A stretch of DNA of 64,000 bases from Pyrobaculum sp. 3827-6. GTDB taxonomy: Archaea; Thermoproteota; Thermoprotei; Thermoproteales; Thermoproteaceae. The translations under genes were made by a program, and so were the position numbers. Numbering within the stretch: position 1 is the stretch's first letter; the number at the start of each line of letters is the position of its first letter. Shown piece by piece: positions 8,651 to 15,904 of this stretch. The notes beneath the pieces were generated by a model. The model saw only the letters and a program-made list of their open reading frames with translations. It was not told where the DNA came from and did not search any database. The stretch lies in NCBI RefSeq assembly GCF_025641885.1, contig NZ_JAOTQN010000001.1, positions 248,001 through 312,000 of the forward strand, given 5' to 3'.

Positions 8651-8784
8651 CCTTAGAAACAATCACTCCCCCTCTTCAGGCTCGGCCCTTGTAGAGAAAG
8701 AAAACTAGAAAGCAAAGCGTTACCGTGAAGGCTCCCGCAATTAGAGAAGTATAGATAAAGGGCGATGCAACATCCAGAAAAACA

Positions 8785-8794
8785 ATTTATAAAT
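8785..8794 (+). promoter_or_regulatory. TATA box of the 8811 gene
   Basis: TTTATAAATT lies 22-26 nt upstream of the GTG at 8811, the standard spacing for a leaderless crenarchaeal transcript, and fixes that unusual start codon. Confidence 0.65.
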
Positions 8795-8810
8795 TTCGCC
8801 ACGTCTCCCC

Positions 8811-9458
8811 GTGCTCGGCTGGGTTGATCACCCCGACTACTACGGACCTTTAAACGTCGACATGCTGGATAAGCCGGAGGTCGTGCTCACGGCGGTGGTC
8901 ATAAAACAGTCCGACGACGGCTTTGAGAAAGCCATCGGCGCGTGGTCTCGCTTCGGCACGCTAAGCGTAGTCGAGGCGGTCTACGCCTACGTCACACAGG
9001 CGAGGAGGGGGGTTCTCGGAGCGGGGGAGCTCCGGGCGAAGCTACTTGAGCTCTTCCCCGCCGCCACCGAGCTGGACATACTGGCCATGCAGAGGGTGCT
9101 GAAGCTAGGCCTCGGCATCACCACCTGCGACCTAGGCCTGGTGGTGCTGTCCCACATGCCCGTCGGAGGCGCCGGGCACCCCCAGAGGCCCCTAGGCACC
9201 ATATACGAGCTGAGGAGGGGAGACGCCACAATCTACGTCGCGCGCAACGCGGGAAGACGGGAGATCTACGACGGCGAGACCATGTGCGTCATCCCCATGT
9301 CAAGCCAGCCACCACTACACCCCCTATACGAAGCCCACTTAAGGGGCTTTAGAATAGTCACAGAGGGGGCGCCCACCGAGGACGCCCCATGCGTCGTGCA
9401 CAGGAAGCTGGGACTCCGTTGCCTAGACGCGCGGTTTGCCTTGTCTAATCCGGGGTAG
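8811..9458 (+). CDS. Hypothetical protein, 215 residues
   Basis: Starts with GTG directly at the expected transcription start. The sequence is soluble and mixed alpha/beta, with a helical middle (GVLGAGELRAKLLELFPAA) and a C-terminal half containing GTIYELRRGDATIYVARN and IVTEGAPTEDAPCVVHRKLG. I do not recognise the family. It converges with the TRIC-type gene and the two overlap by 36 nt at their 3' ends. Codon use matches its neighbours. Confidence 0.5.
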   Translation: MLGWVDHPDYYGPLNVDMLDKPEVVLTAVVIKQSDDGFEKAIGAWSRFGTLSVVEAVYAYVTQARRGVLGAGELRAKLLELFPAATELDILAMQRVLKLGLGITTCDLGLVVLSHMPVGGAGHPQRPLGTIYELRRGDATIYVARNAGRREIYDGETMCVIPMSSQPPLHPLYEAHLRGFRIVTEGAPTEDAPCVVHRKLGLRCLDARFALSNPG

Positions 9459-10064
9459 CTCCCACCCCCTAGCCAGCGACGCAATTCTAATGGCGGTAAC
9501 CGCCACAATTGTAACCAGCATGGCCACCTCCCTCCCCAGCCCCAAGGCGGCCAGGTATATTAGGCCGCCCACAGCCGCCGCAGAGGCGTAGATCTCCCTA
9601 CGCAACACCGCCGGCACCTCCCCGGCGAGGACGTCGCGGACAACCCCCCCGCCGGCGGCAGTCACCGACGACAGCATCATCACCGTCAGCCAGCAGTCCC
9701 CCAGCCCCCGCAACTGGCAGTAATTCGCAGTCAAATCCGCGCCGATAGCGGCGAAGGCGCCCAAACCCACCGCGTCGGGGTAGAGGACGTAGTCCCTGAC
9801 CTTCTTCACATAGGGGTAGAGGAAGAACGCCGCCAGAGAGGCGGCGATTGCGGTCAGCGAATACGGCATGTACACCACGTTCACCGGGGGGACCCTGCCG
9901 AGTAGCAAATCCCTGATAATACCCCCCGCAAGCGCCGTGGAGAACCCCAACACCACAAACCCCAGCAGATCCATATCCTTCTCACCCGCCTTCAACGCCC
10001 CAGACAGCGCAAAGGCCACAATCCCCACGTAGTTAAGCAACTCTACAACGTCCTCCGCCCGCAT
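9423..10064 (-). CDS. TRIC/UPF0126-type membrane protein
   Basis: A 213-residue protein of about seven hydrophobic helices arranged as two similar halves. The repeated signature is present in each half: ALAGGIIRDLLLGRVPP and TAAGGGVVRDVLAGEVPA (GGGxxRD followed by PP or PA). This is the prokaryotic TRIC (UPF0126) family, homotrimeric K+-permeable or amino-acid-linked channels. Located in the cytoplasmic membrane. Its start lies inside the 3' end of the upstream gene (22-nt overlap), so it is in the same operon as the two genes upstream and possibly ABCE1. Confidence 0.85.
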   Translation of the reverse strand: MRAEDVVELLNYVGIVAFALSGALKAGEKDMDLLGFVVLGFSTALAGGIIRDLLLGRVPPVNVVYMPYSLTAIAASLAAFFLYPYVKKVRDYVLYPDAVGLGAFAAIGADLTANYCQLRGLGDCWLTVMMLSSVTAAGGGVVRDVLAGEVPAVLRREIYASAAAVGGLIYLAALGLGREVAMLVTIVAVTAIRIASLARGWELPRIRQGKPRV

Positions 10065-10507
10065 AGCCCCAGCGCCTCGGCTATATGGACGTCCTCCACC
10101 ACCGGCTTAACCAGCTTTACAAACCTCTCCACGTCATGCTTCTCGTACAGAACTATAAAACGACTGACGCCCGCCTCGTCGGCGGTCACAAGGGGGGCCA
10201 GCCCCAGCAGCCTAAGCGACTTGGCCAACTTCCTACTCCCCGTCTTGAATATGACCAGCACCTCGCGCCCATGGGGGTCTCCCATGAAGAACTCTCCGTG
10301 CGTCTCGAAGGCGCCCTTTATGAAGTATATATGCTCCAGCAGAGACGCGGGCGCGTATCTGCAGTACGTCTTCGGAAGCTCCACGGCGCCGTCTGACGTC
10401 TTGAAGCCGAGCGACCCCAGCCACCGGAGCAGATACCCCCTCACCCCCCTCACCACGCACCCATTAACCGCCATCCCCCCAATATACGCCCTCGCCAGCC
10501 TATCCAT
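10043..10507 (-). CDS. Hypothetical protein, about 154 residues
   Basis: Chosen start is ATG 10507 (a TTG three codons upstream is less likely). The sequence has GYLLRWLGSLGF and HIYFIKGAFETHGEFFMGDPHGREVLVIFKTGSRKLAKSLRLLGL, a pattern reminiscent of the GxFxGDG..hhF.s.s..La...LL segments of LAGLIDADG-fold proteins, but without the acidic catalytic signature; I treat this as a weak similarity only. It overlaps both neighbours slightly, consistent with an operon running from rli1. Confidence 0.5.
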   Translation of the reverse strand: MDRLARAYIGGMAVNGCVVRGVRGYLLRWLGSLGFKTSDGAVELPKTYCRYAPASLLEHIYFIKGAFETHGEFFMGDPHGREVLVIFKTGSRKLAKSLRLLGLAPLVTADEAGVSRFIVLYEKHDVERFVKLVKPVVEDVHIAEALGLCGRRTL

Positions 10508-10967
10508 GCAGAACAAGCGTGTAGACAGGTATATACGCGCCCCCCGTCGTGTCGATGAGATGCACCGCCTTCACCTCAAAGGCAGTACCCGCGTACCTAG
10601 CCGCCTCCTCCACCGCCGGTCTAATGTCATCCGGCGACGGCCTCTTAATCCGAACCGAGTACACGGTGAGATGCGGCTTAAACTCGGCGTGCCGCTCCCT
10701 AACAACTCCACCCAGCGACGCCATGAGCAGAGTCCTCAACGCGGCGAACTCCCCCAGCGGCTCCACCCTCAGCGCTATATACCTAGGCCTCGACTGCGAC
10801 GGCAAAAGCACCACGGGGCCCAGAGAGGCGACAAACTGGCGGTACCGCACCTCAATCCTTAACGGCCTCTCCAACTTCACCAGAGTAATGTGGGGCTTCA
10901 CCGGCACCACACCCTCAAACGGCCTCAGCGGGTGGATCGGCGGGAGTATCCCATATATGTACGACAT
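10500..10967 (-). CDS. 2H phosphoesterase (RNA 2',3'-cyclic phosphodiesterase/LigT-like)
   Basis: A 155-residue protein with two HxT motifs in the expected places: KPHITLVKL near residue 25 and FKPHLTVYSVRI near residue 99. These histidines form the active site of ThpR/LigT enzymes, which open 2',3'-cyclic phosphates at RNA ends. It follows the ABCE1 gene by one base and probably shares its transcript, an RNA-metabolism association. Confidence 0.75.
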   Translation of the reverse strand: MSYIYGILPPIHPLRPFEGVVPVKPHITLVKLERPLRIEVRYRQFVASLGPVVLLPSQSRPRYIALRVEPLGEFAALRTLLMASLGGVVRERHAEFKPHLTVYSVRIKRPSPDDIRPAVEEAARYAGTAFEVKAVHLIDTTGGAYIPVYTLVLHG

Positions 10968-10968
10968 A

Positions 10969-12738
10969 CTACACGTAGTACAGCTCCCCTCTCTCCTTCT
11001 GCTCCCTGTCGAGTGCAGACCCCGGCTTGTTCAGCCTAGGCCTTCCTGACCTCACGTCGCGTCTAAACGAGGCGTCCGCCCACTTTAGGAACATATTCAT
11101 GCCGGTTCTCATATCCGTCGGCCCGGGGGAGAGCCCCCTGACGCCGGGCTCCCCCACAAACGGCATAATGGCGTTGGACATGTAGTCAAGCATTGCGATG
11201 TCGTGCTCCACGACGAGGGCCGCCACCTCGCTCTCCTCTATTATCCGCCTAATTGTGCGGGCCACCGTTATCCTCTGCTCCACGTCCAGGTAGGCCATAG
11301 GCTCGTCCAAGACGTAGAGATCGGCCTTTTTCAACAGAGCCGACGCCACCACAACCCGCTGGAGCTCCCCGCCCGAGAGCTCTCCCATCCTCCGCTCGAG
11401 GAGAGGCGCCAGGTTGAAGCCGCTGTTCAAATCTGGCCAAATCGGGTTCTCCGAGTAGTCCCCCACCTGCTGGGCCAGCCAGAGGCCCACCGGGACGTCC
11501 TGGTTCTTCACGGCGATGTCGCGGATGTACTGCGGCTTGTAGCTGACCCGGGGAGTTGCGTTGACGGCCCCCCTGAGGGGCTTCAGCTCCCCCACGAGCA
11601 CCTTTAGAAATGTCGTCTTGCCGATGCCGTTTGGACCCACCACGCCGACCACCTCGCCCTTAGCAATGTACGACGCCGACACCTCCAGCTGGAAGCCCCC
11701 CAGGTCCACGTAGAGGTCCTCCCACTCCACCAGCCTCGCCGCCTTCCCGCTCTTCCTCTCCGGCGGACGTAGCTCAAACTTAATGGGGCGGTCCCTAATC
11801 CGCATGTTCTCCGACGAGATGTAGCCCGCCAGGTATTCGTTAATCGCCTCGCGGGCCCCCGAGGGGTGCGAGACGATGCCGTACGCCCCGGGCTTCCCGT
11901 AGACAATAACTATGTTGTCCGCGAGGAAGTCGAGCACTGTCAAGTCGTGCTCCACCACCAACACGTATTTGTTCTGGGTGTAGTCCCTGACGGCGTCCGC
12001 CACCTTCATCCTCTCCACTATGTCGAGGTGCGTCGCCGGCTCGTCAAATATATACACATCCACGTCTTTGGAGAGGGCCGCGGCTATGGCCAGCTTCTGA
12101 AGCTCACCCCCCGACAGCTTGTCGACCTCCCTCCTCGCCAGCTTGTCCAGCCCAAGCCTCCTCGCCAGCTCCTCCTTGACGCCGGCCTTTTTCAACACCT
12201 CCCCCACGGTGCCCTTGAGGTAAAGCGGAATCAGCTCGATGTACTGAATCTTATGCACAGCCCTCAACCTACCCCCGTAGAGCTCCGAGAAGTAGGTCTG
12301 GAGCTCCGTCCCCCTAAACTGCCTAACCACCTCCTCCCTAGACCCGCCGGCCTCCCCACACAGATTGGGGACGAGCTCCCCGGCGAGTATCTTAGCCATC
12401 GTCGTCTTACCCAGGGCGTTTCTCCCCAGTACCCCCACTATCTTCCCCCTCCTCAGCATGGGGAGGCGGTAGAGCTTAAACCCACTCGGCCCGTACCTGT
12501 GGACACAGTCCCTCTCCAGCTCGTCCGGCAGGTTCACGATTGTAATAGCCTGGAACGGGCACTTGTGCACACATATCCCACAGCCAATGCAGAGAGCCTC
12601 GGAGATCACCGCCTTCTTCAACTGGTCGTCGATCCAAACCACCTTCCCCGTCCTGTTTACGGGGCAGTACTTCACACACTCCTGGCCGCACTTCCTAGGC
12701 TGACACGCATCTCTATCAACAACCGCGACGCGAACCAC
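10969..12738 (-). CDS. rli1: ABCE1/Rli1 ribosome-recycling ATPase
   Basis: A 589-residue protein with the full ABCE1 layout. Residues 1-80 carry two 4Fe-4S ferredoxin-like clusters (CQPRKCGQECVKYCP and CIGCGICVHKCP). Two ABC domains follow, with Walker A GRNALGKTT and GPNGIGKTT, and two signatures LSGGELQK and LSGGELQR. It splits post-termination ribosomes in the cytosol with aRF1/aPelota and is essential in archaea. GTG start at 12738, with a TATA-like GATTTATAGC at 12757-12766. Confidence 0.95.
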   Translation of the reverse strand: MVRVAVVDRDACQPRKCGQECVKYCPVNRTGKVVWIDDQLKKAVISEALCIGCGICVHKCPFQAITIVNLPDELERDCVHRYGPSGFKLYRLPMLRRGKIVGVLGRNALGKTTMAKILAGELVPNLCGEAGGSREEVVRQFRGTELQTYFSELYGGRLRAVHKIQYIELIPLYLKGTVGEVLKKAGVKEELARRLGLDKLARREVDKLSGGELQKLAIAAALSKDVDVYIFDEPATHLDIVERMKVADAVRDYTQNKYVLVVEHDLTVLDFLADNIVIVYGKPGAYGIVSHPSGAREAINEYLAGYISSENMRIRDRPIKFELRPPERKSGKAARLVEWEDLYVDLGGFQLEVSASYIAKGEVVGVVGPNGIGKTTFLKVLVGELKPLRGAVNATPRVSYKPQYIRDIAVKNQDVPVGLWLAQQVGDYSENPIWPDLNSGFNLAPLLERRMGELSGGELQRVVVASALLKKADLYVLDEPMAYLDVEQRITVARTIRRIIEESEVAALVVEHDIAMLDYMSNAIMPFVGEPGVRGLSPGPTDMRTGMNMFLKWADASFRRDVRSGRPRLNKPGSALDREQKERGELYYV

Positions 12739-12788
12739 GCGCCACGTTACGACGTGCTATAAATCTATTCTCTCTTCAAGTCTTTAGA

Positions 12789-12812
12789 CATGTGCCCAGC
12801 GCGGCGCACATG
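12789..12812. repeat. Inverted repeat upstream of rli1
   Basis: CATGTGC (12789-12795) and its exact complement GCACATG (12806-12812) flank a 10-nt spacer. It lies about 25 nt upstream of the rli1 TATA box and 67 nt downstream of the thiI stop, so it could be a regulator site or part of the thiI 3' untranslated region. Confidence 0.3.
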
Positions 12813-12878
12813 GGCTCTAGGTACATCTAGCCGTCTAGGGCGCCGCTGTGCGCGCCGGCGTGGGGCGTGGGAGGAGGT

Positions 12879-14357
12879 TTATAAGTCGGTGGATTTGTCT
12901 GTCTGTGATGTGCTGTCCCTTGTCTGATTGGGTGACGACGTACGCCACAGCCTGAGGGAGTAGGCTTTTATGCCGATTTTGCGGAGGCTTTCGGCTACGT
13001 CTAGGCTTAGCCCTCCGCTGTAGCAGTAGAATACGTATGTCTTGTCGCGCCCTAGTTTGTCCACGAGCGTGAGGACGTCGTCGACGTCTGTCCTGATGGC
13101 GCCGGGGAGGTGCCACCTCCTGTACGCCTCCTGGTCTCTCAGGTCGACGACGACGGCGTCGCTGGGGACCGCGTCTATTTCCAGGTCGCGGGGCGGCGAG
13201 AGGCTCTTTACGAAGTCCTCGAGTTCTCTCTTCTTTACCACCCTCGCGCTATCCACCACCTCGGCTACGGCATCGTGGAGGGCTAGGTCGATCTCCTCTA
13301 CCTCTTCCCTTCTTGCCCACTTTCTCGGCTTTCTGCTGAACACGGCGCAGTACTCGGGCATCTTTACCGAGGCTTCGTAGGTGCCGATCTTTTGCGCGAT
13401 TTTTACAATCTCGTCTTTGTCCATGCCGATGAGCGGCCTCAGCACCGGCATGCCTATCCCGGCCTCCACGGCGGCGAGGGCCTGGAGCGTCTGCGAAGAG
13501 ACCTGGCCCAGTGACTCCCCCGTCACAAGCGCCGTGGCCTTTACCCGCTTCGCTACCTCGGCGCCTATTTTGTAGAGGGCGCGTTTAAACGCTATGTTCC
13601 ACAGCCCCTCCCTGACCCCCCTCCGTAGCGCGCGGGCAACGGGGCCGCAGTCGGCAACCACGACGCGGGCATTGTAGCCGTATGACCACGACAGGAGGCG
13701 CCTAATCACCTCTAAGGCGTGGAGGAGCGCAAGTGTGCCTCCCAGGTTGCAGTAGAAGACGTCGACGTGGGCCCCTCTCCGCATCAGCATCCACGCGGCG
13801 ACAGGGGAGTCGATCCCGCCCGACACCAGCGCCAGGACCTTCCCCTCGGAGCCCAGCGGCAGGCCCCCGGGGCCCTCCACAACCTCGGTGTAGAAATAGG
13901 CCCTCCTCCCCCTGACCTCAACAAAGAGCTCCACCTCCGGCCTCTCCAAGTCGACCGAGCCGCCGGAGGCCACGAGGGCCGAGCCGACCGCCGCCGCCAC
14001 GTCCAGCGACTTGAAGAGGTGCTCCCCGACTCTGTGCACCCTCACGGCGAACCTCCTCCCGGCGACGAGGCCTCCCCAGATCTGCTTCGCATACGCCGCG
14101 ATGTCGTCAAGCCCTGAGAACTCCGCCACGTGGGCTGGGCTCACCGACTTGACGCCGAATACCCTCGACAGTGCCTTCTTTAGGCACTCCACGTCTCCCC
14201 AGGCGTAGAGCCTGCCTGGCTCCCTTTCGAATCTGGCGCCTCCGCACTCCCCCGCCGCCTCCCCCGCCGCCCTCATCAAAAGCCTCTCCATCTCCATCCT
14301 GGTGTACCCCCTCTTTACGGTCAGCTCGCCGTATCTAACAATAACGAGCATATCCAC
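12879..14357 (-). CDS. thiI: tRNA 4-thiouridine sulfurtransferase ThiI with rhodanese domain
   Basis: A 492-residue protein: N-terminal ferredoxin-like and THUMP domains to about 165, a PP-loop adenylation domain with SGGIDS at 179-184, and a C-terminal rhodanese domain with active-site C445 in FYCYSGG. C337 in KMPEYCAVFS matches the second catalytic cysteine of the E. coli-type enzyme, so a persulfide relay is expected. It makes s4U8 in tRNA and may feed thiazole synthesis. Residues from about 467 on (WRTSSPNQTRDS...) look unlike any rhodanese end; exactly this part is overlapped by the C/D box sRNA on the opposite strand. The GTG start is about 30 nt from TATA-like ATAAATATAA; ATG 14351 is an alternative. 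Confidence 0.9.
   Translation of the reverse strand: MDMLVIVRYGELTVKRGYTRMEMERLLMRAAGEAAGECGGARFEREPGRLYAWGDVECLKKALSRVFGVKSVSPAHVAEFSGLDDIAAYAKQIWGGLVAGRRFAVRVHRVGEHLFKSLDVAAAVGSALVASGGSVDLERPEVELFVEVRGRRAYFYTEVVEGPGGLPLGSEGKVLALVSGGIDSPVAAWMLMRRGAHVDVFYCNLGGTLALLHALEVIRRLLSWSYGYNARVVVADCGPVARALRRGVREGLWNIAFKRALYKIGAEVAKRVKATALVTGESLGQVSSQTLQALAAVEAGIGMPVLRPLIGMDKDEIVKIAQKIGTYEASVKMPEYCAVFSRKPRKWARREEVEEIDLALHDAVAEVVDSARVVKKRELEDFVKSLSPPRDLEIDAVPSDAVVVDLRDQEAYRRWHLPGAIRTDVDDVLTLVDKLGRDKTYVFYCYSGGLSLDVAESLRKIGIKAYSLRLWRTSSPNQTRDSTSQTDKSTDL
12902..12958 (+). ncRNA. C/D box sRNA antisense to the thiI 3' end
   Basis: All four boxes are present with archaeal spacing: C box GTGATGT 12905-12911, 12-nt guide 12912-12923, D' box CTGA 12924-12927, C' box GTGACGA 12932-12938, 13-nt guide 12939-12951, D box CTGA 12952-12955. 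A TATA box TTTATAA at 12878-12884 is 24 nt upstream of the C box. C/D sRNAs bind L7Ae, Nop5 and fibrillarin and direct 2'-O-methylation of rRNA or tRNA. The predicted targets are sequences complementary to the two guides; I cannot assign them without the rRNA sequence. The gene covers the last 27 codons of thiI on the other strand. Confidence 0.8.
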
Positions 14358-14419
14358 ATTGAGTCTCCCTCCACTGGCTAATTATATTTATGGCGGCGAA
14401 CCTCGGGGCGGGGAGGAGG

Positions 14420-15874
14420 TCAGAGATAGCCGTAGTCTCGAAAGAGGCGCTCCATTGAGAAGATCTCTCTAAAGCTTCTGTAAGTGTTGAAGGCCACCTC
14501 CCAGTACCTCCCGCTTGCATAGGCGTCGAGTGCCTCTTCTACCTTCCGCCTGAATTCGCCGTATTCTCTCTGGTCTATTTCTGCGCTGTCTAGTGGGAGG
14601 AGTCTGTCTCTGTCTTCGCCGAAGAGCCAGCCGTTCCACCCGTCTTTTACGGCTTCGGGCACCGCGCCGTCGCGGGAGGCTACGGACGGCACTCCGTTGA
14701 CGCCGGCTTTCATGAAGGAGGTGCCGCTGGCTTCCCAGCCGCTGAAGGGCGTGAAGAGCCAGATGTCGGAGGCCCAGATGATCAGCCTGGCTGTGTCGGC
14801 GTCGAGGTCGGGGAAGTAGTACACGTTGTCCACGGACCCCGCCGCCTCCTTGAACTTTTTCATCATCTCGACCCCGTAGTGGTCTGCTGGGTGGGCCCGG
14901 CCCCCGAGTATGAACAAGACGTCTCTATCGATGTCTTCTATTAGCTGGAGGGCGTAGTGGGGCCTTTTGTAGTGGGTGAGCCTCCTGGCCCAGGACATCA
15001 CCACCTTTCCCGTGGCCTCTATGCCGAGGGCGCGCAGAGCCTCCCTCTTGACCTCCTCCCTGGCTCTCCTCAGCTCCTCGGGGCTTTCCACTTTTCTTAG
15101 CCTTGGGTGCTCCCACCGCGGTATCTCTACGGCGTTTGTCACGGGCTTTATCTTGTGGCAGTGGTGGGGGAAGGTGTTGCAGGCGAGCTTCACCATTTTC
15201 CTCGACACCACTATGCCGCCGGAGGTCATCGCCAGGCCGAGTTCGGTGAGGATCACGGGCTCCATGGCCATGTCGAAGCCGAACTCGTCTCTGAAGAACC
15301 TCCTGGAGAAGGTGGGGTGGCCCCAGGGCGCGGGGGTGTGTATCACAAGCCTCGCCTTGTCGTGGCGCCTGAAGAAGAGGGCCAGGACTGTGTACGCCTC
15401 TTGCAGGTCTAGGTACCTCACCCTGTCCCAGCCGATGTACCTCTCCACGTAGTCGACTGCGGCCTTCGCCAGTATGACGTATTTGTAGAACCTGTCTGCC
15501 TCAGTATCCTCCCGGTAGAGCCTCCGCGCCGCCTTGGCGGCCCACTCGGGCTTCTCCACGTTTATGAAAACCGCAGTCGCCGTCCCCAGCTGGTATGTGA
15601 GGTAGGAGAGGATCACCTTGTCGCCTCTCACCTGGATCTCCGCGCCGCCCACGCGTCGAAGCTCTTCCATAGTGTTCCCCTCGGACGCGGCGACCAGCTC
15701 GCCGTTCTCCTCTCTGTAGGTCACGTAGCCCTCTGGGTAGTACAGCGTTATCGCGGTGTAGGGCACGCCGAGCCTGGTCGCTGCGTAGAACTTGTCGCCC
15801 TCCAACACGCCGAGACCGCCGGCGAAGTTCCTAAAGCGCCCGATCGCCAGTTCGGGTGTGATGGATACTATCAC
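14420..15874 (-). CDS. Alpha-glucan (glycogen/maltodextrin) phosphorylase, GT35
   Basis: A 484-residue short archaeal phosphorylase. The N-terminal part has FRNFAGGLGVLEGDKF, equivalent to the GGLGvLaGD signature. The PLP site is recognisable as EASGTSFMKAGVNG with the Schiff-base lysine in SFMK. A Rossmann half with VMSWARRLTHYKRP and the phosphate-contact arginine/lysine is present. It releases glucose 1-phosphate from alpha-1,4-glucan in the cytosol. The glycogen synthase, GH57 and nucleotidyltransferase genes lie 2.5-7 kb away, pointing to a shared glycogen cycle. GTG start, TATA TTTTAAAAAG at 15895-15904. Confidence 0.85.
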   Translation of the reverse strand: MIVSITPELAIGRFRNFAGGLGVLEGDKFYAATRLGVPYTAITLYYPEGYVTYREENGELVAASEGNTMEELRRVGGAEIQVRGDKVILSYLTYQLGTATAVFINVEKPEWAAKAARRLYREDTEADRFYKYVILAKAAVDYVERYIGWDRVRYLDLQEAYTVLALFFRRHDKARLVIHTPAPWGHPTFSRRFFRDEFGFDMAMEPVILTELGLAMTSGGIVVSRKMVKLACNTFPHHCHKIKPVTNAVEIPRWEHPRLRKVESPEELRRAREEVKREALRALGIEATGKVVMSWARRLTHYKRPHYALQLIEDIDRDVLFILGGRAHPADHYGVEMMKKFKEAAGSVDNVYYFPDLDADTARLIIWASDIWLFTPFSGWEASGTSFMKAGVNGVPSVASRDGAVPEAVKDGWNGWLFGEDRDRLLPLDSAEIDQREYGEFRRKVEEALDAYASGRYWEVAFNTYRSFREIFSMERLFRDYGYL

Positions 15875-15904
15875 GCCCCGGGGCGGGGCCCCCCTTTTTA
15901 AAAC

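Noticed and set aside
8349-8666. Open frame of 105 codons on the minus strand in the 8384-8810 gap
   Set aside because: It crosses the promoter and start of the 8021 gene, is rich in Cys, Gly and Trp in a way typical of G+C-rich non-coding sequence, and has no suitable TATA upstream.
10043-10507. LAGLIDADG homing endonuclease call
   Set aside because: Only the general G-x-F-x-GDP-like pattern is seen; the acidic LAGLIDADG helix residues are missing.
12789-12812. Intrinsic terminator after thiI
   Set aside because: A 7-bp inverted repeat is present but no U-run follows on the minus strand, and archaeal terminators do not need hairpins.
12835-13116. Alternative frame at the thiI 3' end, first read as a frameshifted ThiI C-terminus
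   Set aside because: The true frame keeps rhodanese sequence up to residue 466. The odd tail after that is explained by the C/D sRNA on the other strand, and the alternative frame has no domain similarity.
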